From Streptomyces sp. DG1A-41 (GTDB taxonomy: Bacteria; Actinomycetota; Actinomycetes; Streptomycetales; Streptomycetaceae): a stretch of 64,000 bases of DNA. Position numbers and translations under genes: made by a program. Every line of letters starts with the position of its first letter. The first letter of the stretch is position 1. The DNA is taken from assembly GCF_037055355.1 (NCBI RefSeq), contig NZ_CP146350.1, positions 2,255,001-2,319,000 of the forward strand, written 5' to 3'. The notes beneath the pieces are model-generated. The model was not told the origin of the DNA, searched no databases, and saw nothing but the letters and a program-made list of their open reading frames with translations. Shown here piece after piece: positions 36,200 through 44,134 of this stretch.

Positions 36200-36827
36200 G
36201 CACGACTCCGACCGCGAGGGCCGCGAGCCGGATGAGAAGGGCGTCCCGTTCGACGAGGAGGCGGCCTGGGCGGCGATCGTCGCCGGGTACGGCGAGGAAC
36301 CGCCGGACCCGCCGGGCGCCAAGCCGTTCAAGTCGGTCGAGGACCTGGCGCTGCTGGAGTCTCCGACCAACGACGACCGGGTGGGCACGGCCGGGGCGTC
36401 CGGGGACACGGTGAAGCCTGCCGACCCTGAGAAGCCGGAGAGGTCGGAGGCCGAGGATTCCGGGTCCGGGGACAAGCCGGCCAAGCCTCTGGGCGGCTCC
36501 GTCTCCTTCGCGCCCGGCGTCGGCCCACGCGACTACTCCGCGCCCGAGCCCTCCGACGACGACTTCGACGAGGACGACGAGGGGCATTTCGTGCCGCCGG
36601 AGCCGCCCCCGCTGCCGTCCGCCGACGCCACGGCCAAGTTCGCCTGGCTCGGCGTGCTCGGCGGGCCGGTGCTGCTGCTGCTGGCCGTGCTGCTCGGCTG
36701 GGACATGACGTGGTGGCTGGCCACGCTGGGGATCGGCGGGTTCATCGGTGGGTTCGCGACGCTGGTGATGCGGATGCGGACGGATGACGAGGACGACGAC
36801 GACCCGGGACGGGGTGCGGTCGTCTAG
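36192..36827 (+). CDS. Acidic actinobacterial membrane protein of unknown function
   Basis: The product is 211 residues. The N-terminal 145 are hydrophilic and acidic, with a DDDFDEDDEGHF run and EPPPLPS before two membrane helices (FAWLGVLGGPVLLLLAVLLG; WWLATLGIGGFIGGFATLV), ending in another acidic tail (TDDEDDDDPG). GTG 36192 overlaps the lipase stop, so the two are coupled. I recognise no domain; similar proteins occur in streptomycetes. Confidence 0.8.
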   Translation: MAEHDSDREGREPDEKGVPFDEEAAWAAIVAGYGEEPPDPPGAKPFKSVEDLALLESPTNDDRVGTAGASGDTVKPADPEKPERSEAEDSGSGDKPAKPLGGSVSFAPGVGPRDYSAPEPSDDDFDEDDEGHFVPPEPPPLPSADATAKFAWLGVLGGPVLLLLAVLLGWDMTWWLATLGIGGFIGGFATLVMRMRTDDEDDDDPGRGAVV

Positions 36828-36862
36828 ACGGCCGAATCTCAGGTAGACGGCCGAAATTCAGG
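36825..36862. repeat. 19-base tandem duplication
   Basis: TAGACGGCCGAATCTCAGG (36825) is repeated at 36844 with two mismatches. The first copy contains the stop of the membrane-protein gene; the second contains the stop of the convergent exonuclease-like gene. Confidence 0.6.
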
Positions 36863-37603
36863 CTGCTGGAATCTTGAGGGCGGCCAGGACCGGGAGGTGG
36901 TCCGTGGCCGCCCTCAGGTCTGCGTCGGTCACCCCGGGGTGGCCGGCCGGCACTCCGCAGCCCAGCACCTCGATGCCCTTGGTCGCGAAGATCGCGTCGA
37001 TGCGCTGGTAGGGGTCGGCGGGTGTCCAGGTGTGCTCGCCGCCCCAGGGCGCGGTCGCATGGCAGTCCAGCAGGGCGTCGGCGAGGCGGCAAAAGGCGGG
37101 TCCCTCCGGGCGTTCGTTCAGGTCGCCGCCCGCGATCGCGTGCTCGACGCCCATCCCGGCGAGCCGGTCCAGAAGCAGACCGGCCTGGTCGTAGCGCTCG
37201 TCCTTCTGGAGCGACAGGTGACAGCTGAGGACGCCGAGACGGGTGCCGGCGAACCGGACGACGGCGGTGGCGAAGCCGCGGCGGTGCAGGCCGGGGGTGA
37301 GGGGCAGGAGGACGTCCTCCGTACGTTCGATACTCGCCCGGAGCGAGCAGAGAATCGCCGGCCCTGCGGCTGTGGCGCCGCCGGTGAGGATGACGAGGTC
37401 CGCTGCGCGGGCCAGGCGGGCGAGTTTCTTGCGCCAGCGGAAGAAGCGGGGGGCTTCCTGGAGCAGGACCAGGTCGGGGCGCAGGCGCGGATGACACGGG
37501 CCAGGGCGTTTGTGTCGTCGCGCATCGAGCGGATGTTGTAGCTGAGGACCCTGATGACCGCGGAACCATCGGGCTCTGTACGGGAGTTGGGGAGCAGCGA
37601 CAT
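36858..37603 (-). pseudogene. Endonuclease/exonuclease/phosphatase family gene, frameshifted
   Basis: Two overlapping frames encode one family protein. The first gives MSLLPNSRTEP...VLSYNIRSMRDDTNALARVIR; the second continues DLVLLQEAPRFFRWRKKLA, then GGDLNERPEG and TDHLPVLAALK, the metal and catalytic motifs of the EEP (exonuclease III/DNase I-like) superfamily. The frames join if one base is missing near 37476-37479, inside a GGGG run on the plus strand. It may be a true pseudogene or a sequencing error. The intact protein would be about 248 residues and probably act on nucleic acid or a phosphodiester. Confidence 0.8.
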
Positions 37604-37628
37604 GTGATCAATTTACGCCCAAGAGCTC

Positions 37629-37717
37629 GGGGCGCGGGGTTTGTGCGCGAGCACCGGTCGTATGTGGCTGATCGCGCCCGCGCGGCGGAGCCGCACATTG
37701 ATACAGCCCCGCGCCCC
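37629..37717. repeat. Streptomyces-type extragenic repeat with GGGGCGCGGGG ends
   Basis: GGGGCGCGGGG at 37629-37639 and its complement CCCCGCGCCCC at 37707-37717 enclose TGTGGCTGATCGCGCCCGCG, GCGGAGCCGCACATTGATAC and similar GC-rich text. I know this element as a common dispersed repeat between Streptomyces genes. It separates the convergent-type end of glkA from the frameshifted gene and probably terminates glkA. Confidence 0.6.
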
Positions 37718-37727
37718 TAAAAAGGCG

Positions 37728-38681
37728 TCACATGATCGGGTCGGGTTCCCTCGCCAGGTCCGCTGCTCCCACCAGTCCTGCCTTGTTGCCCAGTTCCGCT
37801 GCCCTGACCTCGGCCACCGGGCGCCAGTTGCCGCCGACCAGCCAGCGCTTGTAGGACTTGCGGATCGGGCCCAGGACCAGTTCGCCCTCGTCGGAGAGGC
37901 CGCCGCCGACGATGAAGGCGGAGGGGTCGAAGAGGGAGGCGAGGTCGGCGAGGCCCGCGCCGACCCAGCGGGCCAGTTCGCGGTAGGAGTCGACGGCCAC
38001 GCGGTCGCCCTGGCGGGCGGCCATGGAGATGTGCTTGCCCTCGATGCCGTCGGGCGTGCCGCTGCCGAGGCCGAGGAGGATCTCGGCGTTCTCGGGGGTG
38101 GCGTTGGCACGCTGCTTGGCGTAGCGGACGAGGGCGCGGCCGGAGGCGTACTGCTCCCAGCAGCCCTGCGAGCCGCAGCCGCACAGCAGGCCGTCCGGCA
38201 CCATGCGGATGTGGCCGAACTCGGCGGCCACGCCGAAGTGCCCGCGGCGCAGCTTGTTGCCGATGATGATGCCGCCGCCGAGGCCGGTGCCGAGCGTGAT
38301 GCAGATGACGTTGCGGTGGCCCTTGCCGGCGCCGAACTTGTACTCGCCCCACGCCGCGGCGTTCGCGTCGTTCTCGACGACCACCGGGAGGCCCACGCGG
38401 GCCTCGACCTTCTCCTTGAGCGGCTCGTTGCGCCAGTGGATGTTGGGCGCGAAGTAGACCGTGGAGCGCTGCCGGTTCACATAGCCGGCCGCGCCGATGC
38501 CCACGCCGACGATGTCATGCCCGACGCGTGCCCCTTCCACCGCCGAGGCGATGGCGTCCACGATGCCCTCAGGCGTGCCCGGGGTCGGCACCTTGTGGGT
38601 CGAGAGGATGTTGCCTTTCTCATCGACCACGCCGGCCGCGATCTTCGTGCCGCCGATGTCGACGCCGATGGTGAGTCCCAT
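37728..38681 (-). CDS. glkA: ROK-family glucokinase
   Basis: Phosphorylates glucose and is the central mediator of glucose repression in S. coelicolor. The 317-residue product has the ATP motif IGVDIGGTKIAAGV, LPVVVENDANAAAWGEYKFG, TLGTGLGGGIIIG, and the ROK zinc-binding GCGSQGCWEQYASG. ATG 38679-38681 is preceded by GAGGGA on the minus strand. The 133 bases upstream separate it from the DUF5304-like gene. Confidence 0.97.
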   Translation of the reverse strand: MGLTIGVDIGGTKIAAGVVDEKGNILSTHKVPTPGTPEGIVDAIASAVEGARVGHDIVGVGIGAAGYVNRQRSTVYFAPNIHWRNEPLKEKVEARVGLPVVVENDANAAAWGEYKFGAGKGHRNVICITLGTGLGGGIIIGNKLRRGHFGVAAEFGHIRMVPDGLLCGCGSQGCWEQYASGRALVRYAKQRANATPENAEILLGLGSGTPDGIEGKHISMAARQGDRVAVDSYRELARWVGAGLADLASLFDPSAFIVGGGLSDEGELVLGPIRKSYKRWLVGGNWRPVAEVRAAELGNKAGLVGAADLAREPDPIM

Positions 38682-38814
38682 GAATCCCTCAGTTTCGGTC
38701 GAGCCCCGCTACGGCCAACGGTACCCGAGGCACTGCCGTCGGGTTGGCTGTCGTCCGCACGCTGGGCAGGACCGGCGGCGGCACGCCGGTCGCGGCTCGT
38801 GAGAGGGCGGGGGC

Positions 38815-39270
38815 TCAGTCCAGGTCGATGCGCTCCCCAGGGCCGGCGTCGTCGCCCCGGTCATGGCGTTCGTCCAGGTCACGCGGGTCGATCCGGTCGT
38901 CGCGGCCGGTCCAGCGCCGCTCCTGGGCCTCGACGGCGGAGCGGTAGGCGGCGAGCAGTTCGTTCCCGGCGGCGGCCAGGTGGTCGAATACGTCCGGGTT
39001 GCGTTCGATGACGGGTTCCACGGCGGCCTTGGCCTGCTGGACGACCTGGCGGACGACCTGCTCGGCGGCGGGCCCCGCGACCGCGCCGAACAGCGGTGAC
39101 TGGATTCCCGACAGCTTGTCCGCGACGGCGTCGACGAGTTTCTTCAGTTCCTCGGCCGCGGAGCCCGGAGGCGGGCCGTACTGGGCGCGGCGGCGGGCCT
39201 TCTCCGCCTCGAGGTCCTCGGCACACGCGGTCGCCCAGGCGTCGGGGTCGGTCGCCCGTACCTCGTCCAC
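38815..39270 (-). CDS. DUF5304-like protein, 5' end apparently frameshifted
   Basis: The readable 151-residue frame (DEVRATDPDAWATACAEDLEAEKARRR, then KLSGIQSPLFGAVAGPAAEQ) is a hydrophilic, helical actinobacterial protein ending in an acidic tail. The GTG at 39268-39270 lacks a good ribosome site. A better start, ATG 39312-39314 with AGGAG 7 bases upstream, reads MSEEL in another frame; adding one base near 39296-39302 would give a continuous N-terminus (DAAREEAVDEVRATD). So the true protein is probably about 166 residues. Function is unknown; it is next to glkA and the ArsA-like gene in the conserved order. Confidence 0.75.
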   Translation of the reverse strand: MDEVRATDPDAWATACAEDLEAEKARRRAQYGPPPGSAAEELKKLVDAVADKLSGIQSPLFGAVAGPAAEQVVRQVVQQAKAAVEPVIERNPDVFDHLAAAGNELLAAYRSAVEAQERRWTGRDDRIDPRDLDERHDRGDDAGPGERIDLD

Positions 39271-39358
39271 GGCCTCTTCGCGGGCTGCGTCGGACGGGGG
39301 AGCTCTTCGCTCATGGCGGACTCCTGACTACGGTTCGTCCCTACGACGTTACCTCTTC

Positions 39359-40534
39359 TCACCGCGTCTGCGGCCACACCTTCGGGTCGGGTGCGAAGCG
39401 GACGCGCAGCTCGCCCTCGCGCAGGGCGGCCCCGTCGACGGTGCAGCGGCGCAGCGCGGAGGGCAGCGGAACGATTCGGCGGAATCGCCCCGCCGTGACG
39501 ACGAGTTCGTCGCCGCGCCGGACGAGGTCCAGCTCGTCGCGTATGGCGCCGGGCAGCGGGATGTGCCAGACGAGCACGCCGTCCTCGCCGAGCCGGTCGG
39601 TCACCGGCCACTCGACCGGTGGGGCCGGAGCGTCCGGGCCGGCGCCGGGCACGGCGAGGGCGGCCAGGTCGTCGGCGCCGAGCGGGTCGCGTCCGAGGTG
39701 GGCGACGGTCCGGACGTCGTACGACTCCCGCCACTCGTCCAGAGTCTTGCGCTGCTGGGCGACCGGGCCGGCCAGCCAGGTGTCCGGGGACGCCTCGGGC
39801 AGGACGCGGTTGGCGACGACGACGTCGGTGCGCAGGCCGCGCAGGGCGAGGCCGAGGTGGGCGGCGCGGAGGGCGTCGGCACCGGCCGGGCCGGGCTCGG
39901 CGACCAGTCGTACGACGGTGTCGCGGTCGGCGACGACCGCCTGGACGGCGGCCAGCTCCAGGTCCCAGCGGGCGGCGGTCTCGTACAGCCACTCGGCGGG
40001 CATGGGGACGCCGGCGAGCCGGCCCAGGATGGGGCGCAGGGCGCGGGCGGCCTGGCGTTCGGGCGGGAGCAGGCGGCGCAGGTAGCGGCGGAGCTCCTCG
40101 GGCAGGGCGAGGAGGGCGAGGGCCTGCGGGGCCGGGGGCAGGTCGACGACGAGGAGGTCGTACGTCTCCGACAGCGCGGCGTCGCGCAGGGCGCGCAGGA
40201 GGGCGAGTTCCTCGGCGCCGGGCAGGGGGGTGAGTTCCTCGGGGTCGAGGCGGGAGGCGCCGAGGAGGTCCAGGGCGGAGGATGCGCGGTCCTGGAGGGC
40301 GGTGAGGTCCTTCCGGAAGTCCTGGGCGGGGTCGGGACGCCAGGCGGTGAGACGGGGTGCGGCTTCGGTCGGCTCGGGGCCCGTGCCGGTTCCCAGGGCG
40401 GCACCGAGGGTGTCCGTGCGGTCGGTGCCGAGGACGAGGGTGTGGGTGCCCTCCGCCGCCGCGGCCAGGGCGGTCGCGGCCGCGAGGGTGGTACGGCCGC
40501 TGCCGCCGGGGCCGGTGATCAGGATGGTGCGCAT
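39359..40534 (-). CDS. ArsA-like ATPase
   Basis: The product (391 residues) belongs to the deviant Walker ATPases of the ArsA/GET3 group: MRTILITGPGGSGRTTLAAA at the N-terminus, with Arg instead of Lys in the P-loop, and YDLLVVDLPPAPQALALLALPE resembling the Walker B/switch region. The C-terminus (DELVVTAGRFRRIVPLP) looks like the Hsp20-like/anion-ATPase extension. It matches Rv2184c of the mycobacterial order and is next to a SRPBCC gene as in that genome. No arsenic genes are nearby; the role is unknown. Confidence 0.87.
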   Translation of the reverse strand: MRTILITGPGGSGRTTLAAATALAAAAEGTHTLVLGTDRTDTLGAALGTGTGPEPTEAAPRLTAWRPDPAQDFRKDLTALQDRASSALDLLGASRLDPEELTPLPGAEELALLRALRDAALSETYDLLVVDLPPAPQALALLALPEELRRYLRRLLPPERQAARALRPILGRLAGVPMPAEWLYETAARWDLELAAVQAVVADRDTVVRLVAEPGPAGADALRAAHLGLALRGLRTDVVVANRVLPEASPDTWLAGPVAQQRKTLDEWRESYDVRTVAHLGRDPLGADDLAALAVPGAGPDAPAPPVEWPVTDRLGEDGVLVWHIPLPGAIRDELDLVRRGDELVVTAGRFRRIVPLPSALRRCTVDGAALREGELRVRFAPDPKVWPQTR

Positions 40535-40565
40535 GGGGTGACGGTACCGGCCCCTCGTCTGGTCC

Positions 40566-40663
40566 CCGGCGTTGGTGCTGGCGACGGGTCGGGGGCGCAA
40601 CCCGGCGCTGCGGGTTGCCGCCCGCGCCCGCCCGTGCCGCCCCAGGCGGCACGACTGTCCGCG
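40566..40663. repeat. Dispersed intergenic repeat, copy 2
   Basis: Shares the core GCCGCCCCAG...CGGCACGACTG...CCGC (40636-40662) and flanking GGTGCTGG and GGGTTGCCGC blocks with 23057-23140. It lies between the SRPBCC gene and the ArsA-like gene, both on the minus strand. Confidence 0.5.
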
Positions 40664-40673
40664 GGCTACGCGA

Positions 40674-41114
40674 CTACTTGCCCGACTCCACGCGCTTCTT
40701 CAGACCCGCCAGCGCCCGGTCGATGATGACCTTCTCCGCCTTGCGCTTGATCATGCCGAGCATGGGGATCTTGACGTCGACGGTGAGCGCGTAGGTGACC
40801 TCCGTGCCCCCTGCCCCCGCCGGCTTCAGAAGGTACGTGCCGTCCAGGGAGCGGAGCATCTGGGACTTCACGAGGGTCCAGGACACCTCGTTCTCGCCGG
40901 TCCAGGTGTACGCGAGGACCTGGTCGTCCTTGATCGCTCCCGCGTCCATGACGAGCCGGACCTGCTCGGCGCGGCCCTGCTCGTCGGTCTTGAGCACCTC
41001 GGCCTCCTTCACCTCGCCGGTCCAGTCCGGGTAGCGGGCGAAATCGGAGATGACCGCCATGACGTCGGCCGGGGCCGCCTCGATGGTGATGCTCGAGCTG
41101 GTGTGTTCCGCCAT
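40674..41114 (-). CDS. SRPBCC (START/polyketide cyclase-like) protein
   Basis: The product (146 residues) has the helix-grip fold pattern: SSSITIEAAPADVMAVISDFARYPDWTGEV, YTWTGENEVSWTLV, and a C-terminal helix KAEKVIIDRALAGLKKRVE. Relatives bind hydrophobic ligands in a deep cavity. It corresponds to Rv2185c of M. tuberculosis and stands between the ArsA-like ATPase and the phosphoesterase, close to the FadD gene, so a lipid ligand is plausible. ATG 41112-41114 is preceded by GGAGGAG. Confidence 0.9.
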   Translation of the reverse strand: MAEHTSSSITIEAAPADVMAVISDFARYPDWTGEVKEAEVLKTDEQGRAEQVRLVMDAGAIKDDQVLAYTWTGENEVSWTLVKSQMLRSLDGTYLLKPAGAGGTEVTYALTVDVKIPMLGMIKRKAEKVIIDRALAGLKKRVESGK

Positions 41115-41225
41115 CGCCGTGGCTCCTCCAGATACGGGCCGGTATGAGGTCGTCGTGCGCAAGCGTGTGCAGCGTGAAGGCTACCGCGCGCGGGACCCGC
41201 CGATCTCACCCGACCTGGGACGTCC

Positions 41226-42022
41226 TCACCATTCCAGCGCCCAGGGCGTCCCGGTCCCCGCGAAGTGCCCCACGTTCACACACTCGGTTGCCCCGATCCG
41301 CATCCGCCGCACCAGCGGCTGGTGCACGTGCCCGAAGAGGGAGTAGCGGGGGCGAGTGCGGCGGATGGCGTCCAGCAGGGCCCGGCTGCCGCGCTCGAAG
41401 CGGCGCGCGACGGTGTCGTAGACCAGTTCGGGAACCTCGGGCGGGATGTGCGTGCACAGCACGTCGACCTCGCCGACCGCCTCGATCTTCGCCGCGTACT
41501 CCTCGTCGCTGATCTCGTACGGCGTCCGCATCGGCGTGCGCAGGCCGCCGCCGACGAAGCCGAAGACCCAGCCGCCGATCTCGACGCGCTCGCCGTCGAG
41601 GACGGTCGTGCCGGGCCGGCGTACTCCTGCCACAGGGGCGGCATGTCGACGTTGCCGTAGGTCGCGTACGTCGGGGTGGGGAACGCGGCGAACATCTCGG
41701 CGTACTGCTTGCGCACCGCCTTCTCGATCACCGAGGCGCGGTCCGCGCCGACGCCGGCCCACAGCCGGGCCCCGAACTCCCGCGCCTCCTGGAAGCGGCG
41801 GGCGGTGCGCAGCGCGACGATGCGGTCGGCGTTCTCGACGCCGAACAGGTCGGGGAAGATGCCGCGCGAGTGGTCGGCGTAGTCGAGGAAGAGGACGAGG
41901 TCGCCCAGGCAGATCAAGGCGTCGGCGCCCTCGCCGGCCCTCGCCAGGTCACGGGCGTTGCCGTGCACGTCGCTGACCACGTGCACGCGCGTCCTGTGGT
42001 TTCCGGCTGGTGTGGGTGCCAT
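41226..42022 (-). pseudogene. Calcineurin-like metallophosphoesterase, frameshifted
   Basis: The first frame gives VHVVSDVHGNARDL, CLGDLVLFLDYADH and YATYGNVDMPPLWQEYA; the second gives TTVLDGERVEIGGWVFGFVGGG, VDVLCTHIPPEVPELV and YSLFGHVHQPLVRRM. Together they form the full metallophosphoesterase motif set (DxH, GD, GN, GHVH). A single missing base near 41617-41622 separates them. It may be an assembly error. ATG 42020-42022 has TACTCT 8 bases upstream on the minus strand, suggesting a leaderless mRNA. Confidence 0.8.
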
Positions 42023-42319
42023 GGCGATCAAGAGTAGGTCGAGCGCCGCACCTGTGAACAGTGGCGGCCCTACCTGCGGTTACTGGTCAGTCAGTTAGTA
42101 CGTGGACTACTGTGCGCGAAGGAATACCCAACTGTGTGACGCAGCGAACATCTCGACGGGACCCCCTGTCGTAGAAGCCATACCGGCGGGTAACGTCCGG
42201 GCAGTCCAGTCGTGCTCTGCATTTCAACAAGTGAATGCCCGAGCACCTGCCCGAGCCTTGGACCGGACCGTCGCATCACACAACGTCGTGGCGCCGGCGC
42301 CCTATGAGGAGCAGCAGTC
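42023..42319. promoter_or_regulatory. Divergent promoter region before fadD
   Basis: The 297 bases between the phosphoesterase and fadD starts hold no gene. Around 42080-42105 is a less GC-rich segment with ACTGGTCAGTCAGTTAGTAC, reminiscent of the ACTGAC half-sites at 10128 and 20635. It is a candidate operator, perhaps for a TetR-type fatty-acid regulator. Confidence 0.35.
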
Positions 42320-44116
42320 TTGCGCGAGTTCAGCCTTCCGGCTTTGTACGAGGTCCCTGCGGACGGCAATCTGACCGACATCGTCCGCAGAAACGCCGCG
42401 CAGCACCCGGACGTCGCCGTCATCGCCCGCAAGGTCGGCGGCACCTGGCAGGACGTCACGGCCACCGCCTTCCTCGCCGAGGTGCGCACGGCCGCGAAGG
42501 GGCTGATCGCCGCCGGGGTCCAGCCGGGCGACCGGGTGGGCCTGATGTCCCGCACCCGGTACGAGTGGACGCTGCTGGACTTCGCGATCTGGAGCGCGGG
42601 CGCGGTGACCGTGCCGGTGTACGAGACCAGTTCGCCGGAGCAGGTGCAGTGGATCCTCGGCGACTCGGGCGCGACCGCGTGCATCGTGGAGTCGGACGGT
42701 CACACGGCCGCCGTGGAGTCGGTGCGCGACCGGCTGCAGGCACTGAAGCACGTGTGGCAGATCGAGGGCGGCGGCATCGACGAGCTGGGGCGGCTCGGGC
42801 AGGACGTCACGGACCAGACGGTCGAGGAGCGCGGCTCGATCGCCAAGGCCGACGACCCGGCGACCATCGTCTACACCTCGGGCACGACCGGCCGCCCCAA
42901 GGGCTGTGTGCTCACCCACCGCAGCTTCTTCGCCGAGTGCGGCAACATCGTGGAGCGGCTGCGCCCGCTGTTCCGCACGGGCGAGTGCTCGGTGCTGCTC
43001 TTCCTGCCGCTCGCGCACGTCTTCGGGCGGCTCGTGCAGATCGCGCCGATGATGGCGCCGATCAAGCTCGGCTGCGTCCCGGACATCAAGAACCTCACCG
43101 ACGAGCTGGCCGCGTTCCGCCCCACGCTGATCCTCGGCGTGCCGCGCGTCTTCGAGAAGGTCTACAACTCGGCGCGTGCCAAGGCGCAGGCCGACGGCAA
43201 GGGCAAGATCTTCGACAAGGCCGCCGACACCGCCATCGCCTACAGCAAGGCGCTGGACACCCCCTCGGGCCCGTCGCTCGGCCTGAAGATCAAGCACAAG
43301 ACGTTCGACAAGCTCGTCTACAGCAAGCTCCGCGCGGTCCTCGGCGGCCGGGGCGAGTACGCCATCTCCGGCGGCGCCCCGCTGGGCGAGCGCCTGGGCC
43401 ACTTCTTCCGCGGCATCGGCTTCACGGTCCTGGAGGGCTACGGCCTGACCGAGTCCTGCGCGGCCACCGCGTTCAACCCCTGGGACCGGCAGAAGATCGG
43501 CACGGTCGGCCAGCCGCTGCCCGGCTCGGTGGTCCGGATCGCCGACGACGGCGAGGTGCTGCTGCACGGCGAGCACCTGTTCAAGGAGTACTGGAACAAT
43601 CCCGGCGCGACCGCGGAGGCGCTGGCCGACGGCTGGTTCCACACCGGTGACATCGGCACCCTCGACGAGGACGGCTATCTCCGGATCACCGGCCGCAAGA
43701 AGGAGATCATCGTCACCGCGGGCGGCAAGAACGTCGCCCCGGCCGTGATCGAGGACCGCATCCGGGCGCACGCGCTGGTCGCGGAGTGCATGGTGGTGGG
43801 CGACGGGCGGCCGTTCGTGGGCGCGCTGATCACCATCGACGAGGAGTTCCTGGGCCGTTGGTGCGCGGACCACGGCAAGCCGGAGGGTTCCACCGCGGCG
43901 TCGCTGTGCGAGGACCCGGACCTGCTGGCCGCGATCCAGGCCGCGGTCGACGACGGCAACGCCGCGGTGTCGAAGGCGGAGTCGGTGCGGAAGTTCCGCA
44001 TTCTGTCCTCCCAGTTCACGGAGGAGTCGGGCCACCTGACCCCCTCGCTGAAGCTGAAGCGGAACGTGGTGGCGAAGGACTACGCGCACGAGGTCGAGGC
44101 GATCTACGCGACGTGA
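42320..44116 (+). CDS. Long-chain fatty acid-CoA ligase (AMP-dependent)
   Basis: Activates fatty acids to acyl-CoA via an acyl-AMP. The 598-residue product has the AMP motif TIVYTSGTTGRPKGCVLTH, GYGLTESCAA, DGWFHTGDIGTLDEDGYL, and the C-terminal GRKKEIIVTAGGKNVAP with the catalytic-lysine region later. The start is TTG 42320 with TGAGGAG upstream. It matches FadD15 (Rv2187) in the mycobacterial order, directly before the accessory block. Confidence 0.96.
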   Translation: MREFSLPALYEVPADGNLTDIVRRNAAQHPDVAVIARKVGGTWQDVTATAFLAEVRTAAKGLIAAGVQPGDRVGLMSRTRYEWTLLDFAIWSAGAVTVPVYETSSPEQVQWILGDSGATACIVESDGHTAAVESVRDRLQALKHVWQIEGGGIDELGRLGQDVTDQTVEERGSIAKADDPATIVYTSGTTGRPKGCVLTHRSFFAECGNIVERLRPLFRTGECSVLLFLPLAHVFGRLVQIAPMMAPIKLGCVPDIKNLTDELAAFRPTLILGVPRVFEKVYNSARAKAQADGKGKIFDKAADTAIAYSKALDTPSGPSLGLKIKHKTFDKLVYSKLRAVLGGRGEYAISGGAPLGERLGHFFRGIGFTVLEGYGLTESCAATAFNPWDRQKIGTVGQPLPGSVVRIADDGEVLLHGEHLFKEYWNNPGATAEALADGWFHTGDIGTLDEDGYLRITGRKKEIIVTAGGKNVAPAVIEDRIRAHALVAECMVVGDGRPFVGALITIDEEFLGRWCADHGKPEGSTAASLCEDPDLLAAIQAAVDDGNAAVSKAESVRKFRILSSQFTEESGHLTPSLKLKRNVVAKDYAHEVEAIYAT

Positions 44117-44134
44117 CCGGCCGGAGGGCCTGCC

